Assembly (NCBI GenBank): GCA_002600635.1
Contig: CP021371.1
Span: 3,351,001-3,415,000, forward strand
Direction: 5' to 3'
From: Rhizobium sp. ACO-34A
GTDB taxonomy: Bacteria > Pseudomonadota > Alphaproteobacteria > Rhizobiales > Rhizobiaceae
DNA: 64,000 bases
Shown here: piece by piece, positions 35,894-46,411 of the stretch
Layout: the number at the start of each line of letters is the position of its first letter
How positions within the stretch are numbered: the stretch's first letter is position 1
Translations under genes and position numbers: made by a program
Notes under the pieces: model-generated
The model's database searches: none
Told to the model about the DNA's origin: nothing
What the model saw: the letters and a program-made list of their open reading frames with translations, nothing else

Positions 35894-36460
35894 ATGAGAA
35901 CGCTCGTAGCCGCCGCCATCACCACCCTTGCCCTCGCCGCCATTCCGCTCGCCGCCCGCGCGGAAGACGCGAGCAAGGCAGTCCCGGCACTCATGGAAGA
36001 ACTGGCGAAATACCAGCAGAACGACGCGACCGTCGCCAGGAACCTCGAGACCTTCGACACGCTCGACTTCGACGTCTACACCCATCAGAAGTGGGATCGC
36101 CTCGGCGAAAGCCACGCCCAGGATATTCTGGTCCATTATCCAGACGGCTCCACTACCAAGGGTCTGCACGACCACATCGAAGCCCTGAAGCCGATGTTCG
36201 TCTTCGCCCCGGATACCCGCATCGAGCAGCATCCCGTCAAGTTCGGCTCCGGCGAATGGACCGGCGTGATCGGTTATCTGGAAGGCACCTTCACCAAGCC
36301 CATGCCGATCGGCGAAGGCAAGACCATCGAGCCGACCGGCAAGCCCTTCAAGCTCGGGATGGCCACCCTCGGCCATTGGACCAAGGACGGCGTGATGGAC
36401 GAGGAATACCTGTTCTGGGACAACCAGAATTTCATGAAGCAGATCGGCCTCGCCAACTGA
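35894..36460 (+). CDS. Secreted SnoaL-like/ester-cyclase-type protein
   Basis: A 188-residue protein with a signal peptide (MRTLVAAAITTLALAAIPLAARA) and an NTF2-like SnoaL fold of about 140 residues (DVYTHQKWDRLGESHAQDILVHYPDG and the WTKDGVMDEEYLFWDNQNFMKQIGL end typical of SnoaL-like polyketide cyclase relatives). Catalysis is unproven for most of these. ATG 35894 has AAGGAGAA ahead. It is divergently transcribed from the lysR gene that probably controls it and is followed by a terminator. Confidence 0.85.
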   Translation: MRTLVAAAITTLALAAIPLAARAEDASKAVPALMEELAKYQQNDATVARNLETFDTLDFDVYTHQKWDRLGESHAQDILVHYPDGSTTKGLHDHIEALKPMFVFAPDTRIEQHPVKFGSGEWTGVIGYLEGTFTKPMPIGEGKTIEPTGKPFKLGMATLGHWTKDGVMDEEYLFWDNQNFMKQIGLAN

Positions 36461-36484
36461 CCAGCCTCAGGCAACGCATAAAAG

Positions 36485-36520
36485 AAAAGCCCGGCGGGAC
36501 GAAACCTGCCGGGCTTTTCC
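36485..36520. terminator. Bidirectional rho-independent terminator
   Basis: AAAAGCCCGGC (36485-36495) pairs with GCCGGGCTTTT (36508-36518), between the SnoaL-like gene and the converging serA. Confidence 0.92.
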
Positions 36521-36541
36521 GTTTCTCTTGGGAGAGATGAC

Positions 36542-38137
36542 TTATTCGACGCTGAAGGCCAGCGTCTTCGCCTGCTTGATGGCCGCGTTGGCTGTCAGCT
36601 TGTCGAGAACGGCCTGTTCCACTTCACCGTCGACATAGAGAAGCGCGATGGCGTCACCGGCTTCCTTTTCGCGTCCGAGCTGGAAGTTGGCGATGTTCAC
36701 GCCGGCATTGCCGAGCGTCGTGCCGATGAAGCCGATCATGCCGGGAACGTCGGTGTTGGTGATGTAGATCATGTGCGGACCGACATCGGCATCCATGTTG
36801 ATGCCCTTGATCTGGATAAAGCGCGGCTTGCCATCCGAGAAGACCGTACCGGCAACCGAACGCGTCTGCTTTTCGGTCGTGACGGTGAGCTTGATGTAGC
36901 CGTCGTAAACGCCGGTCTTGTCGCGCTTGACCTCGGACAGGATGATACCCTTTTCCTTCACCATGACGGGTGCCGACACCATGTTGACGTCAGCGACCTG
37001 CGGGCGGATAAGACCGGCCAGCAGGGCCGAGGTCAATGCCTTGGTGTTCATGGACGCGGTCTGGCCGTCGTAAAGGATCTCGATTTCCTTGATCGGGCCT
37101 TCGGTAACCTGGCCGACGAACGCGCCGAGAACGTCGGCGAGCTTGATGAACGGCTTCAGGAGCGGAGCTTCTTCCGCCGTGATCGATGGCATGTTGATGG
37201 CGTTGCTGACGGCGCCCTTGACCAGGTAGTCCGACATCTGCTCGGCAACCTGCAGCGCGACGTTTTCCTGTGCTTCCGTCGTCGATGCGCCGAGGTGCGG
37301 CGTGCAGACGACGTTCGGCAGGCCGAACAACGGGCTTTCGGTGGCGGGCTCGACTTCGAACACGTCGAAACCAGCACCGGCGACGTGGCCGGACTTGATC
37401 GCGTCTGCGAGAGCCGCTTCATCGATCAGGCCACCACGGGCGCAGTTGATGATGCGAACGCCCGGCTTGGTCTTGGCAAGGGCTTCCTTGTTGAGGATGC
37501 CGCGGGTCTTGTCGGTCATCGGCACGTGCAGGGTGATGAAATCAGCCTGGGCCAGCAGCTCGTCGAGCTCGACCTTGGTCACGCCCATTTCTTCAGCGCG
37601 TTCCTTCGACAGGAAGGGGTCATAGGCAAGCACGCGCATCTTGAGGCCGATGGCGCGCGAGCAGACGATGGAGCCGATGTTACCGGCGCCGATGACGCCG
37701 AGCGTCTTGCCGGTGATCTCGACACCCATGAACTTCGACTTTTCCCACTTGCCGGCCTGCGTCGAGGCGTCGGCAGCCGGAAGCTGACGGGCAACGGCGA
37801 ACATCAGCGCGATGGCATGCTCGGCGGTCGTGATCGAGTTGCCGAACGGGGTGTTCATGACGATGATACCGCGGCGCGATGCGGCCGGGATATCGACGTT
37901 GTCGACGCCGATACCTGCCCGGCCGATGACCTTCAGGTTGGTCGCGGCGGCGATCAGCTTTTCCGTTGCCTTGGTGGCGGAACGGATGGCGAGACCGTCA
38001 TAGTTGCCGATGATCTCGGAGAGCTTGTCCTTGTCCTTGCCGATCTTCGGCTGGAAATCCACATCAACGCCGCGATCGCGGAAGATCTGGACGGCGGTTT
38101 CCGACAGTTCGTCGGATACGAGAACGCGAGGTGCCAT
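36542..38137 (-). CDS. serA: D-3-phosphoglycerate dehydrogenase
   Basis: First committed step of serine synthesis: 3-phosphoglycerate to phosphohydroxypyruvate with NAD+. Substrate/nucleotide domains contain GVIGAGNIGSIV, the catalytic Arg in INCARGG and the His in CTPHLGAST; an intervening domain and a C-terminal ACT domain (MIYITNTDVPGMIGFIGTTL) make it the long form, 531 residues. ATG 38137 has AGGAGG upstream; the frame reads 17 codons further but without a better start. It lies 87 bp downstream of serC on the same strand, so the two are probably co-transcribed. Confidence 0.97.
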   Translation of the reverse strand: MAPRVLVSDELSETAVQIFRDRGVDVDFQPKIGKDKDKLSEIIGNYDGLAIRSATKATEKLIAAATNLKVIGRAGIGVDNVDIPAASRRGIIVMNTPFGNSITTAEHAIALMFAVARQLPAADASTQAGKWEKSKFMGVEITGKTLGVIGAGNIGSIVCSRAIGLKMRVLAYDPFLSKERAEEMGVTKVELDELLAQADFITLHVPMTDKTRGILNKEALAKTKPGVRIINCARGGLIDEAALADAIKSGHVAGAGFDVFEVEPATESPLFGLPNVVCTPHLGASTTEAQENVALQVAEQMSDYLVKGAVSNAINMPSITAEEAPLLKPFIKLADVLGAFVGQVTEGPIKEIEILYDGQTASMNTKALTSALLAGLIRPQVADVNMVSAPVMVKEKGIILSEVKRDKTGVYDGYIKLTVTTEKQTRSVAGTVFSDGKPRFIQIKGINMDADVGPHMIYITNTDVPGMIGFIGTTLGNAGVNIANFQLGREKEAGDAIALLYVDGEVEQAVLDKLTANAAIKQAKTLAFSVE

Positions 38138-38224
38138 TGCGAGGCCTCCTTCAAAGAGTTCGTGTCGATGAATTCTGGGAATTTTCAAAGAGGCTCCGCC
38201 TTTTGACGGCGGAGCCGGAAAACC

Positions 38225-39403
<1,179 letters not shown>

Positions 39404-39424
39404 ATAGATACCCTTCCAGGTAAT

Positions 39425-39468
39425 TAGCCTCTCGTTGGGGAGAGGTGTCCCGCCGTCGGAACTACGCC
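39425..39468 (-). ncRNA. serC leader RNA motif (two tandem hairpins)
   Basis: On the minus strand two hairpins follow each other: GTTCC-GACGGC-GGGAC (39462-39447) and CCTCTC-CCCAAC-GAGAGG (39445-39428), 24 bp before the serC ATG. This arrangement matches the serC RNA motif described for alphaproteobacteria, a suspected cis-regulatory element whose ligand is unknown. Confidence 0.75.
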
Positions 39469-39568
39469 TGTCGCGATTTCCCGTCAAGCGAATTTCGTGT
39501 CGCTCCTGGAAAATCTTTCGACGCTCCCGGATCATGCGATACGCGCCCATAAATGCACGCAAAACGAG

Positions 39569-39599
39569 AAAGGCCGCCCGCGCGTGCGGACGGCCTTTT
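39569..39599 (-). terminator. Rho-independent terminator of the outer-membrane protein gene
   Basis: AAAGGCCGCCCGC (39569-39581) pairs, with one mismatch, with 39587-39598 (GCGGACGGCCTTT). It lies just past the porin-like gene's stop and before the serC leader. Confidence 0.85.
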
Positions 39600-39622
39600 C
39601 ACGACTGGAGTATAGAAAAGTA

Positions 39623-40465
39623 TTACTTGTAGACGATCGGCGGCGGCGGCGGTTCGTAAGCCACCGGCTGCTCGCAGGCGCCGAACACATAGCGTGCACC
39701 GGCACGGATTTCGTGGCTGTAGAAGCCCTTGTCGTAGCCCGGACCGCCGTTCTGCTCATAGCCGAACATGTCGCCGCCCATCGTCTGGCGGAAGCGATAG
39801 CCGACATCGGCCTTCACGTTGCAGCTTACATCGATCGTGGTGCCGGCCATAAGCTGGTAGGCGAACCGCCAGCTGCCCTTGCCGCCATGTTCGACAGTAT
39901 CGTCGCAGCTGCTGCCGTCATCGGCGCAGGACGTGTTGCGCAGCTTGTCCCACTTGACGTAAGAGCCACCGATACCGCCACCGACATATGGCGTGAACAG
40001 GCCGTAGGTGCCAAGGTCGACATAGGCGTTGGCCATCAGCGTGTAGGCCCGCATTGCGGAACGATCGGAGGAGGTGCAGGGACCGACGCATGCACCGAAA
40101 TCAGCGCCGCCGCCGTAGGTTGAGCCGCGGAAATCCGACTTGAACATGTAGTCGAACGTCAGATCCGTGCGCAGGTAGTTGTTGACCTGATAACCGACAC
40201 CGGCACCGACAGTGAAGGCGTCCTTCAGCGAGGCGCTGGCGAAATCCGCGCGATAGCCGTTAGAGCCCTGGAAGAAATCAGCACCACGAAGCTTGTTGAA
40301 GGAATAACCGACATCGCCGCGAAGGTACCAGCCGGAAGCTTCCGACACCGTGACCTCCGGCGCATCCATGATCGGAGCCGGCTCGGGTTGATACAGATCC
40401 GCAGCAAAAGAAGCGGTCGTACTGACAAGCAGTGCGGCCGCCGCAGCAAAAAGGCTCGTCTTCAT
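39623..40465 (-). CDS. Outer-membrane beta-barrel protein (Omp25/RopB-like)
   Basis: An eight-strand-type barrel of the rhizobial/brucella Omp25-Omp31 group, 280 residues. The signal peptide ends ..STTASFA-ADLYQPEP. GWYLRGDVGYSFNK opens the first strand, and later strands such as AGVGYQVNNYLRTDLTFDY and VGGGIGGSYVKWDKL follow. The C-terminus ends in YEPPPPPIVYK. Two cysteine pairs occur in loops (CVGPC; CADDGSSC), somewhat unusual. ATG 40465 with GGAG ahead is preferred over the codon five residues upstream. A CtrA-type box lies about 90 bp upstream. Confidence 0.87.
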   Translation of the reverse strand: MKTSLFAAAAALLVSTTASFAADLYQPEPAPIMDAPEVTVSEASGWYLRGDVGYSFNKLRGADFFQGSNGYRADFASASLKDAFTVGAGVGYQVNNYLRTDLTFDYMFKSDFRGSTYGGGADFGACVGPCTSSDRSAMRAYTLMANAYVDLGTYGLFTPYVGGGIGGSYVKWDKLRNTSCADDGSSCDDTVEHGGKGSWRFAYQLMAGTTIDVSCNVKADVGYRFRQTMGGDMFGYEQNGGPGYDKGFYSHEIRAGARYVFGACEQPVAYEPPPPPIVYK

Positions 40466-40550
40466 GGCTAGATACTCCAAAATCTATCGTTGAGTTATCG
40501 GACCCGCACATGGCCGACATCGTGATTTCTCTTGGATAATGAAGGAAAAA

Positions 40551-40569
40551 AGTTAAGGTCGACTTAACT
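40551..40569. promoter_or_regulatory. CtrA-type binding site upstream of the outer-membrane protein gene
   Basis: TTAA-N7-TTAAC (40553-40568), the full consensus for the alphaproteobacterial cell-cycle regulator CtrA, set within a perfect inverted repeat AGTTAAG-GTCGA-CTTAACT. It is located about 90-105 bp before the gene's ATG. Confidence 0.6.
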
Positions 40570-40699
40570 ACGTCTGTTTACCGTGTTTGCTGAGACTTTA
40601 CTTACCATGAGCGTGTTTCATGAAAATAAAACGCTCACAAAAGACGCTCGAAAACTCACCCATTGGTTGCATTTCTGCGTCAACAGTTTTCCGGGAAAA

Positions 40700-40731
40700 C
40701 AAAAAACGCGGCGGGTTTGACCCGCCGCGTT
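40700..40731 (-). terminator. Rho-independent terminator of the chemoreceptor gene
   Basis: On the minus strand AACGCGGCGGG-TCAAA-CCCGCCGCGTT is followed by TTTTTG, 26 bp past the chemoreceptor stop. Confidence 0.92.
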
Positions 40732-40756
40732 CCGACTGAACCCGAAGTTTCAGCGA

Positions 40757-43078
40757 TCAGCTTGCCCGTCGCATTTCGTGGGATCCGGCGTGACGCGAAG
40801 CCGCCGCCTGCTGACCAAGCGTGAAGTGCCCTAGCTGCTGATCCATTTCGGCAGCTTCCGTCGCCAGCCGGTGGATCGCGGCGGTTGTCTCTTCCACCAT
40901 CGCGGCGTTCTGCTGGGTCATGACATCGAGCGCATTGATCGAGCCGTTGATCTCGGAGATCGTCTGCGCCTCCTCGCGCGTCGAATGCATCATGTCGCCG
41001 ATCTTTCCGTTGATCGACAGGACATGCTCGCCGATGCCCTGCAGCGCATGACCGGCCTTCTCGACGAGGCTCACGCCATGAGCCACCTCGCCGGCCGATT
41101 TTGCAAGCAGGCTGGTGATCTGCTTGGCCGCACCGGCCGAGCGCTGGGCAAGCTCACGCACTTCCTGGGCGACGACAGCAAAGCCCTTGCCGGCTTCGCC
41201 CGCACGTGCGGCCTCGACGCCGGCGTTGAGCGCCAGAAGATTGGTCTGGAAGGCGATTTCGTCGATCACGCCGATAATCTGGTTGATCTCCTGCGACGAA
41301 CCGCGGATGGCCTCCATCGCCGCAATCGTTTCTCTCATGATGTGACGCGACTGCTCTGCTTCGTCCTTGGCGTTACGCGCGCTTCGTTCGGCATCCTCGC
41401 CGCGGGCGATCTGAACCTTGACCGCATCGGTCATGGCCTTGATGGCGCTTGCCGTTTCGGTGAGCGCCGCAGCCTGTCGCTCGGTGCGCTCGGCCAGCTG
41501 ATCGGCGCCGGCACGCATTTCCTCGGAACCGCCACGCACGGCGAGCGAATTGCCTCCGATGCCGGAAAGCGTGGTGCTCAGGGTGGAGAGCGCGTTGTTG
41601 AAGTTGACCCGCAGCGATTCCAGTTCGTTCGGGAACGGCTGGCGGATCTCGAAGGCGAGATCACCATGAGCCATGCGGTCGAGGCCCTGATCGAGCGCCG
41701 CAACGACGCCTTCGAGAGTGCGTGCCTCCGCCTCGCGTTCCGAGAAGCGCTGGCGTCGCTCAGCCTCCGCCTGCTCACGCTCCTCGCTCGCGCGGCTTTC
41801 CAGCTGCTGCTGCTCGATAAGCGCGGTACGGAAACGCTCCAGCGCCCGGGCCATGGTGCCGATTTCATCCCCGCGATCCTGATTGGCGACGGGATTTTCG
41901 AGCTGGCCGTCAGCCACCTGCCCCGTCACCACCGCGAGCCGCGCAAGCGGCGCAAACAGACGTCGGGTCAGAACACCCGTGGCAATCGCCATGACCGCCA
42001 GCGCCGCCACGGCAATTGCCGTCAGCGTCAACGCGATATGCAGTGAACCTGCGCCAAGCTCCGCAAGCGTCAGGCTTTCCACCATCAGGTATTTCTGGCC
42101 GCTGAACTCGACCGCACGACCATAGGCCCTGGCCGATCCGTCCTCGCGGGCGAAATCGCTGGTGACGATGCCGCCATTGCCCTGCATGGCGGCCGGCGCA
42201 AAGCCGAAGGGAGCCGCTGCAATGTCCATGAGCTTGCCATCGGGACCGAGGCTGATGCCCGTACCATCCTCGGAGAGAACAGCGGCACGCTCGACGCTGT
42301 CGGCGGCAATGCCCTTGGAAAGCAGGCTGGTGATCGCAGTATCCTTGAGCTGGAACAGGATCGAGCCCTTGAAGGCCCCGAACTTCACCACCGGCACGGA
42401 GAAATAGATATCCGGAGACTGCGCATCCTTGCCGGTCTTGAGGCCCGAGAAGGTGGTCGGCGCGGCATCCTCGACGGCCTTACCGGCGACATCGGCGCTG
42501 CGCGCAAAGGCCTGCCCCAAACCGGTGCCGGCAAGCTCGCCGCTGGTGGCATTCTCCGCGAAGAATGGCCCCTTGCGGTAGGAATAGATGACGTTGCCAG
42601 TCTGATCGACCATCAGCAGGTCGCGGAACTGGGTATCGCGCAGATAGCTGGCGACAAGGTTCTGGGTTGCTTCATGGTTCGAATAGTAGAAGCCGCTCGG
42701 CCCTTCGGGCTTCAGCAGCTTCTCACGCTCGCCTGCCGGATAAGGGTTGTTCTTGACGAAGACCGCCTGAAGCTCCCCCTTCGCATCGCCGGAATTCTTG
42801 ACGATGGTGTTCCAGCCGCTCTTCATCGAGGTGAACGACTGTTGCAGACCTTCGATCTTGGCGATCGATGTCGCCTGATTTTCCAGCTGCTGCAACTGTT
42901 CCCGGAGCATGTCACCCCGGAAGGTCAGCGTCCCGTCCATCGCACGATAGGTCTGCTTGTCGAAAAGCGAACTTGAAGTGAAGTAGGCAAGGACATTGAG
43001 AATCCCCACTGACAGTGCCGTCAGCAGCAGGAAAATCCCGATCACCTTGGAGGAAAGGGAGTTGAAACGAAAAACCAT
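40757..43078 (-). CDS. Methyl-accepting chemotaxis protein
   Basis: A 773-residue transmembrane chemoreceptor. N-terminal helix at about 12-32, a large periplasmic sensor of double-Cache type (residues ~35-350), a second helix at ~352-375, HAMP ([24 protein letters not shown]), a second HAMP-like stretch and the signalling domain, whose highly conserved hairpin tip is [21 protein letters not shown]. The C-terminus ([11 protein letters not shown]) lacks the NWETF-type CheR tether. It is monocistronic with its own terminator; the ligand is unknown. Confidence 0.95.
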   Translation of the reverse strand: MVFRFNSLSSKVIGIFLLLTALSVGILNVLAYFTSSSLFDKQTYRAMDGTLTFRGDMLREQLQQLENQATSIAKIEGLQQSFTSMKSGWNTIVKNSGDAKGELQAVFVKNNPYPAGEREKLLKPEGPSGFYYSNHEATQNLVASYLRDTQFRDLLMVDQTGNVIYSYRKGPFFAENATSGELAGTGLGQAFARSADVAGKAVEDAAPTTFSGLKTGKDAQSPDIYFSVPVVKFGAFKGSILFQLKDTAITSLLSKGIAADSVERAAVLSEDGTGISLGPDGKLMDIAAAPFGFAPAAMQGNGGIVTSDFAREDGSARAYGRAVEFSGQKYLMVESLTLAELGAGSLHIALTLTAIAVAALAVMAIATGVLTRRLFAPLARLAVVTGQVADGQLENPVANQDRGDEIGTMARALERFRTALIEQQQLESRASEEREQAEAERRQRFSEREAEARTLEGVVAALDQGLDRMAHGDLAFEIRQPFPNELESLRVNFNNALSTLSTTLSGIGGNSLAVRGGSEEMRAGADQLAERTERQAAALTETASAIKAMTDAVKVQIARGEDAERSARNAKDEAEQSRHIMRETIAAMEAIRGSSQEINQIIGVIDEIAFQTNLLALNAGVEAARAGEAGKGFAVVAQEVRELAQRSAGAAKQITSLLAKSAGEVAHGVSLVEKAGHALQGIGEHVLSINGKIGDMMHSTREEAQTISEINGSINALDVMTQQNAAMVEETTAAIHRLATEAAEMDQQLGHFTLGQQAAASRHAGSHEMRRAS

Positions 43079-43249
43079 AAGCGAATCCCCACGGCCGCTG
43101 TCGCCCTTTGCTCAAGCGCAGCGGTCTTTCAAACTATTTTAGGCACAACCGCGACAACGCGGACGCCCCGGAGATTGCATCATTCAGGTTGTTGTTTAAA
43201 TGGCAGTTAAAGAGGGTGGCAATTTATGGTGGTTGATGCACCGCAAAAT

Positions 43250-44260
43250 TCAGCTGTTTTCCGGGACTTTCTGCATGACGCCGCCGAAAATCTCGACAGA
43301 GCGCAACCGCGCATCGATGTCATGGATGGGCATGGAAACGATGAGTTCGTCCGCTCCGGTCTCATCGAGAAAGTCCTCGAGCTTCTTTTCGACAGTCTTC
43401 TGCGAGCCGACCACGGCATAGCTCAGCGTGTGCTCCACGCCGATGCGCTCCATATCGGTCCACAACCCGTCCATGCTCTCCACCGGACGCGGGAAAGGAC
43501 GCCGGACATTGCGCCGCAGATTGACGAACTGCTGCTGCGAAGAGGTGAAGAGATATTGCGCCTCTTCATCGCTCTCAGCTCCGACCCCCATGACGCCGAC
43601 CATCACATAGGGCTTGTCGAGATCGGCCGAAGGCTGGAACCGCTCGCGATAGATGGCGATGGCCTCCAACAAGGAATCGGGAGCGAAATGGGAAGCGAAG
43701 GCATAAGGAAGCCCGAGAGCCGCAGCGAGATGAGCACTGTAAAGACTGGAACCCAGCAGCCAGATCGGCACATGGCTGCGCGCACCCGGCACCGCCAGCA
43801 GCACCTGGTCGTCCTCCGGGTCGCCGAGGAGGCGCTGCAACTCGATGATATCGTGCGGGAAGCTCTCCGCCCCGGCGTCCAGATTGCGGCGAAGCGCCCG
43901 CGCCGTGCGCATGTCGGTTCCCGGCGCGCGGCCAAGACCGAGATCAACGCGATCGGGGAACAGGGCCGCAAGCGTGCCGAACTGCTCCGCGATCACCAAC
44001 GGCGAATGGTTCGGCAGCATGATGCCGCCGGAGCCGATGCGGACGCGCTTCGTTGCAGCCCCCACATGGGCGATCACGATGGAGGTCGCCGCACTGGCGA
44101 TTCCCGGCATGCCATGATGCTCGGCGAGCCAGAAACGGTTGAACCCGAGTTCCTCCGCCTTCTGGGCCATCCGGCGGGACGCATCCAGCGCCTCCGTCAC
44201 GCTATGTCCCTCGGCGATCGGTGACAGGTCGAGGATCGAAAAGGGTATCATGCGCGGCAT
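43250..44260 (-). CDS. LLM-class flavin-dependent oxidoreductase
   Basis: Luciferase-like monooxygenase family protein (bacterial luciferase alpha-like, YhbW/YwcH type) that uses reduced FMN or F420-type flavin. Characteristic stretches are [59 protein letters not shown] and [14 protein letters not shown] 44260 gives 336 residues; ATG 44251 and GTG 44287 are alternatives. It stands alone, divergent from ruvC, and its substrate is unknown. Confidence 0.9.
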   Translation of the reverse strand: MPRMIPFSILDLSPIAEGHSVTEALDASRRMAQKAEELGFNRFWLAEHHGMPGIASAATSIVIAHVGAATKRVRIGSGGIMLPNHSPLVIAEQFGTLAALFPDRVDLGLGRAPGTDMRTARALRRNLDAGAESFPHDIIELQRLLGDPEDDQVLLAVPGARSHVPIWLLGSSLYSAHLAAALGLPYAFASHFAPDSLLEAIAIYRERFQPSADLDKPYVMVGVMGVGAESDEEAQYLFTSSQQQFVNLRRNVRRPFPRPVESMDGLWTDMERIGVEHTLSYAVVGSQKTVEKKLEDFLDETGADELIVSMPIHDIDARLRSVEIFGGVMQKVPENS

Positions 44261-44447
44261 CCCGTTCTGGTCTTGATGTTTCCTCACATGTAGATACTCG
44301 CGAAAGCAATACCAGAACGAAATGACGGTTTTACCGAACCGTCACCGCAATCTTTTTGAACCGACGTTGCGCTTCGCTGAAACGGATGTTTTTGGTTTGT
44401 TCACTTTTCGCTGGCAGATCCATGTATGAGCAAGTTAGGATATCGCC

Positions 44448-44960
44448 ATGCGAGACACGATTCGGATTATCGGTATTGACCCGGGCCTCAGGCGCACCGG
44501 ATGGGGTGTGATCGAGACGCTTGGCAACTCACTGCGGTTTGTCGCCTCAGGTACCGTCACCTCCGACGGTGACATGGATCTTGCCTCGCGTCTTCGCCAG
44601 CTGCATGACGGGCTGGCCGATGTGGTCCACAGCTACCAGCCTCATGAAGCCGCGGTTGAGCAGACCTTCGTCAACAAGGATGCGGTCGCGACCCTGAAGC
44701 TCGGCCAGGCACGCGGCATCGCCATGCTGGTTCCTGCCCGCGCCGGCCTGCCTGTCTCCGAATATGCGCCGAACGCGGTGAAGAAATCGGTGATCGGCGT
44801 CGGCCACGGCGAAAAGCAGCAGATCCACATGATGCTGAAGATCCTGATGCCCAAGGCGGAATTCAAGGGCAACGACGCCGCCGACGCACTCGCCATCGCC
44901 ATCTGCCACGCCCACAATCGCGGCGGCGACCGCATGCGCAAGGTGCTGGCTTCCGCCTGA
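44448..44960 (+). CDS. ruvC: Holliday junction endonuclease RuvC
   Basis: Resolves four-way DNA junctions in recombination repair together with RuvAB. The acidic active site is complete: Asp in [12 protein letters not shown], Glu in [11 protein letters not shown] and the Asp pair in [13 protein letters not shown]. Length of 170 is standard. In most rhizobia ruvC, ruvA and ruvB follow directly; here a toxin-antitoxin pair with its own promoter lies between ruvC and ruvA. Confidence 0.97.
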   Translation: MRDTIRIIGIDPGLRRTGWGVIETLGNSLRFVASGTVTSDGDMDLASRLRQLHDGLADVVHSYQPHEAAVEQTFVNKDAVATLKLGQARGIAMLVPARAGLPVSEYAPNAVKKSVIGVGHGEKQQIHMMLKILMPKAEFKGNDAADALAIAICHAHNRGGDRMRKVLASA

Positions 44961-44961
44961 T

Positions 44962-45001
44962 TTGTTCTTGACTTGTTTCACCAGTAAGATATTTTCTTAC
45001 T
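44962..45001 (+). promoter_or_regulatory. Promoter and autoregulatory palindrome of the toxin-antitoxin pair
   Basis: TTGTTC (44962-44967), 17 bp, TAAGAT (44985-44990). The perfect inverted repeat AGTAAGA-TATTT-TCTTACT (44983-45001) covers the -10 box, as expected for repression by the antitoxin or toxin-antitoxin complex. It starts 2 bp after the ruvC stop. Confidence 0.75.
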
Positions 45002-45019
45002 CAATAAAGGAGCAAGGTA

Positions 45020-45271
45020 ATGCGAGTTACATCGAAGGGGCAGGTCACCATTCCGCGCGACTTGCGCGAGCTTGCCGGCATTGAACCGAACAGCGAAGTC
45101 ATTTTCACGATCGAAGATGGCAAGCTGGTTGTCTCTCCCAAGAAGGAAGGACAGCAAGGCGTCGAGCGCGAGCGCCTGCAGGCCTTCATGCACGCCCTTG
45201 ACGCCATGGAGGGAACCGGCGACCAGACGATCGATGCCGATGCTCTCATGACCATGACACGAGATCGCTGA
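45020..45271 (+). CDS. AbrB/MazE-fold antitoxin (VapB-like)
   Basis: An 83-residue antitoxin with the swapped-hairpin AbrB DNA-binding fold (VTSKGQVTIPRDLRELAGIEPNSEV), followed by an acidic C-terminal part that would wrap the toxin. A strong AAGGAGCAAGG ribosome-binding site precedes ATG 45020. It lies 3 bp upstream of a PIN-domain toxin and is expected to neutralise it and to repress the pair through the palindrome at 44983-45001. Confidence 0.92.
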   Translation: MRVTSKGQVTIPRDLRELAGIEPNSEVIFTIEDGKLVVSPKKEGQQGVERERLQAFMHALDAMEGTGDQTIDADALMTMTRDR

Positions 45272-45274
45272 TCC

Positions 45275-45688
45275 ATGACGACGCTCGTGGACACGAACGT
45301 TCTCGTGGACCTCGCCGTTCGCGATCCGGTCTGGCTCCAATGGTCTCGCAATGCCCTGTTGCGCATAGCCCGAACCCAGCCGCTCGTCATTAATCCGGTC
45401 ATTTACGCCGAATTCTCGGTTCGCTACGACGATATCGATATGGTCGACCGGCTCCTTCCTCGAACGGACTTCCATAGGGAAAGCCTTCCGTGGACGGCGG
45501 CATTTGCCGCTGGGGTAGCGTTCAGGCGCTACCGGGCCGGCGGCGGAAAGCGGGAGCGCGTTCTGCCGGATTTCCTGATCGGGGCGCATGCAGCCATTCG
45601 CGGCTACTCAATTCTCACTCGGGACACCAAGGGCTACCGCTCCTATTTCCCGATGGTTCCCCTCATTTCCCCCGAAACCCATCCCTGA
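45275..45688 (+). CDS. PIN-domain ribonuclease toxin (VapC-like)
   Basis: A 137-residue PIN nuclease. Acidic residues are at the expected places: Asp in TLVDTNVLVDLA, Glu in NPVIYAEFSVRY, Asp in VLPDFLIGAHA and Asp in ILTRDTKGYRSYFP. Such toxins cleave tRNA or rRNA when the antitoxin is degraded. Paired with the upstream antitoxin gene by a 3-bp gap. It ends 12 bp before ruvA, so readthrough may feed ruvA. All catalytic acids being present suggests an active enzyme. Confidence 0.92.
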   Translation: MTTLVDTNVLVDLAVRDPVWLQWSRNALLRIARTQPLVINPVIYAEFSVRYDDIDMVDRLLPRTDFHRESLPWTAAFAAGVAFRRYRAGGGKRERVLPDFLIGAHAAIRGYSILTRDTKGYRSYFPMVPLISPETHP

Positions 45689-45700
45689 CGGACACACTTC

Positions 45701-46318
45701 ATGATCGGCAAGCTCAAAGGCACCATCGACGAAATCGGCGACGACCATGCGCTGATCGACGTGCACGGCGTCTGCTACATTGCTCACTGCTCCTCGCGCA
45801 CGCTGTCCCGGCTCGGCTCGCCCGGAGAGGCCGCGGTCCTGTTCATCGAGACCTATGTCCGCGAGGACCAGTTGAAGCTCTTCGGCTTCCTCACCGCGCT
45901 GGAACGCGAATGGTTCAATCTCTTGCAGAGCGTGCAGGGCGTCGGCACCAAGGTGGCGCTCGCCGTTCTCTCGACGCTGACGCCGTCCGAACTCGCCAAC
46001 GCCATAGCGCTGCAGGACAAGACGGCCGTGTCCCGCGCGCCCGGTGTCGGGCCTAAGGTCGCGGTCCGCATCATGACCGAACTGAAGAACAAGGCTCCTG
46101 CTTTCGCCGGAGAAGCCGCCGCCAATATCGGTCTGAAACAGGAACTCGGGGAAGGCGTGGCCGCGGCTCCGGTCGCGGATGCCGTCTCGGCGCTCACGAA
46201 CCTCGGATACTCGCGCGAACAGGCAGCAAACGCTATCGCCGCGGCCCTGAAGAATGGTGGCGAAGGCGCAGACAGCGCCAAGCTGATCCGCCTCTGCCTC
46301 AAGGAGCTGTCGCGGTGA
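45701..46318 (+). CDS. ruvA: Holliday junction DNA helicase subunit RuvA
   Basis: Junction-binding tetramer that loads RuvB. N-terminal OB fold ([26 protein letters not shown]), central helix-hairpin-helix pairs ([35 protein letters not shown]) and the C-terminal RuvB-contacting domain ([24 protein letters not shown]). Length of 205 is normal. It starts 12 bp after the PIN toxin gene, so its expression may depend partly on the toxin-antitoxin promoter. Confidence 0.97.
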   Translation: MIGKLKGTIDEIGDDHALIDVHGVCYIAHCSSRTLSRLGSPGEAAVLFIETYVREDQLKLFGFLTALEREWFNLLQSVQGVGTKVALAVLSTLTPSELANAIALQDKTAVSRAPGVGPKVAVRIMTELKNKAPAFAGEAAANIGLKQELGEGVAAAPVADAVSALTNLGYSREQAANAIAAALKNGGEGADSAKLIRLCLKELSR

Positions 46319-46411
46319 TACCGCGCTTTACCCCTTCTACTGAATCTGGTCAAAGGCGCTTGAGCGGCCCCCTCCGCCCTGCCATCATGGCCGCCAACCG
46401 GAAGTACTGTC

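Noticed and set aside
36773..38206. 477-codon open frame opposite serA
   Set aside because: Antisense shadow of serA without any recognisable fold.
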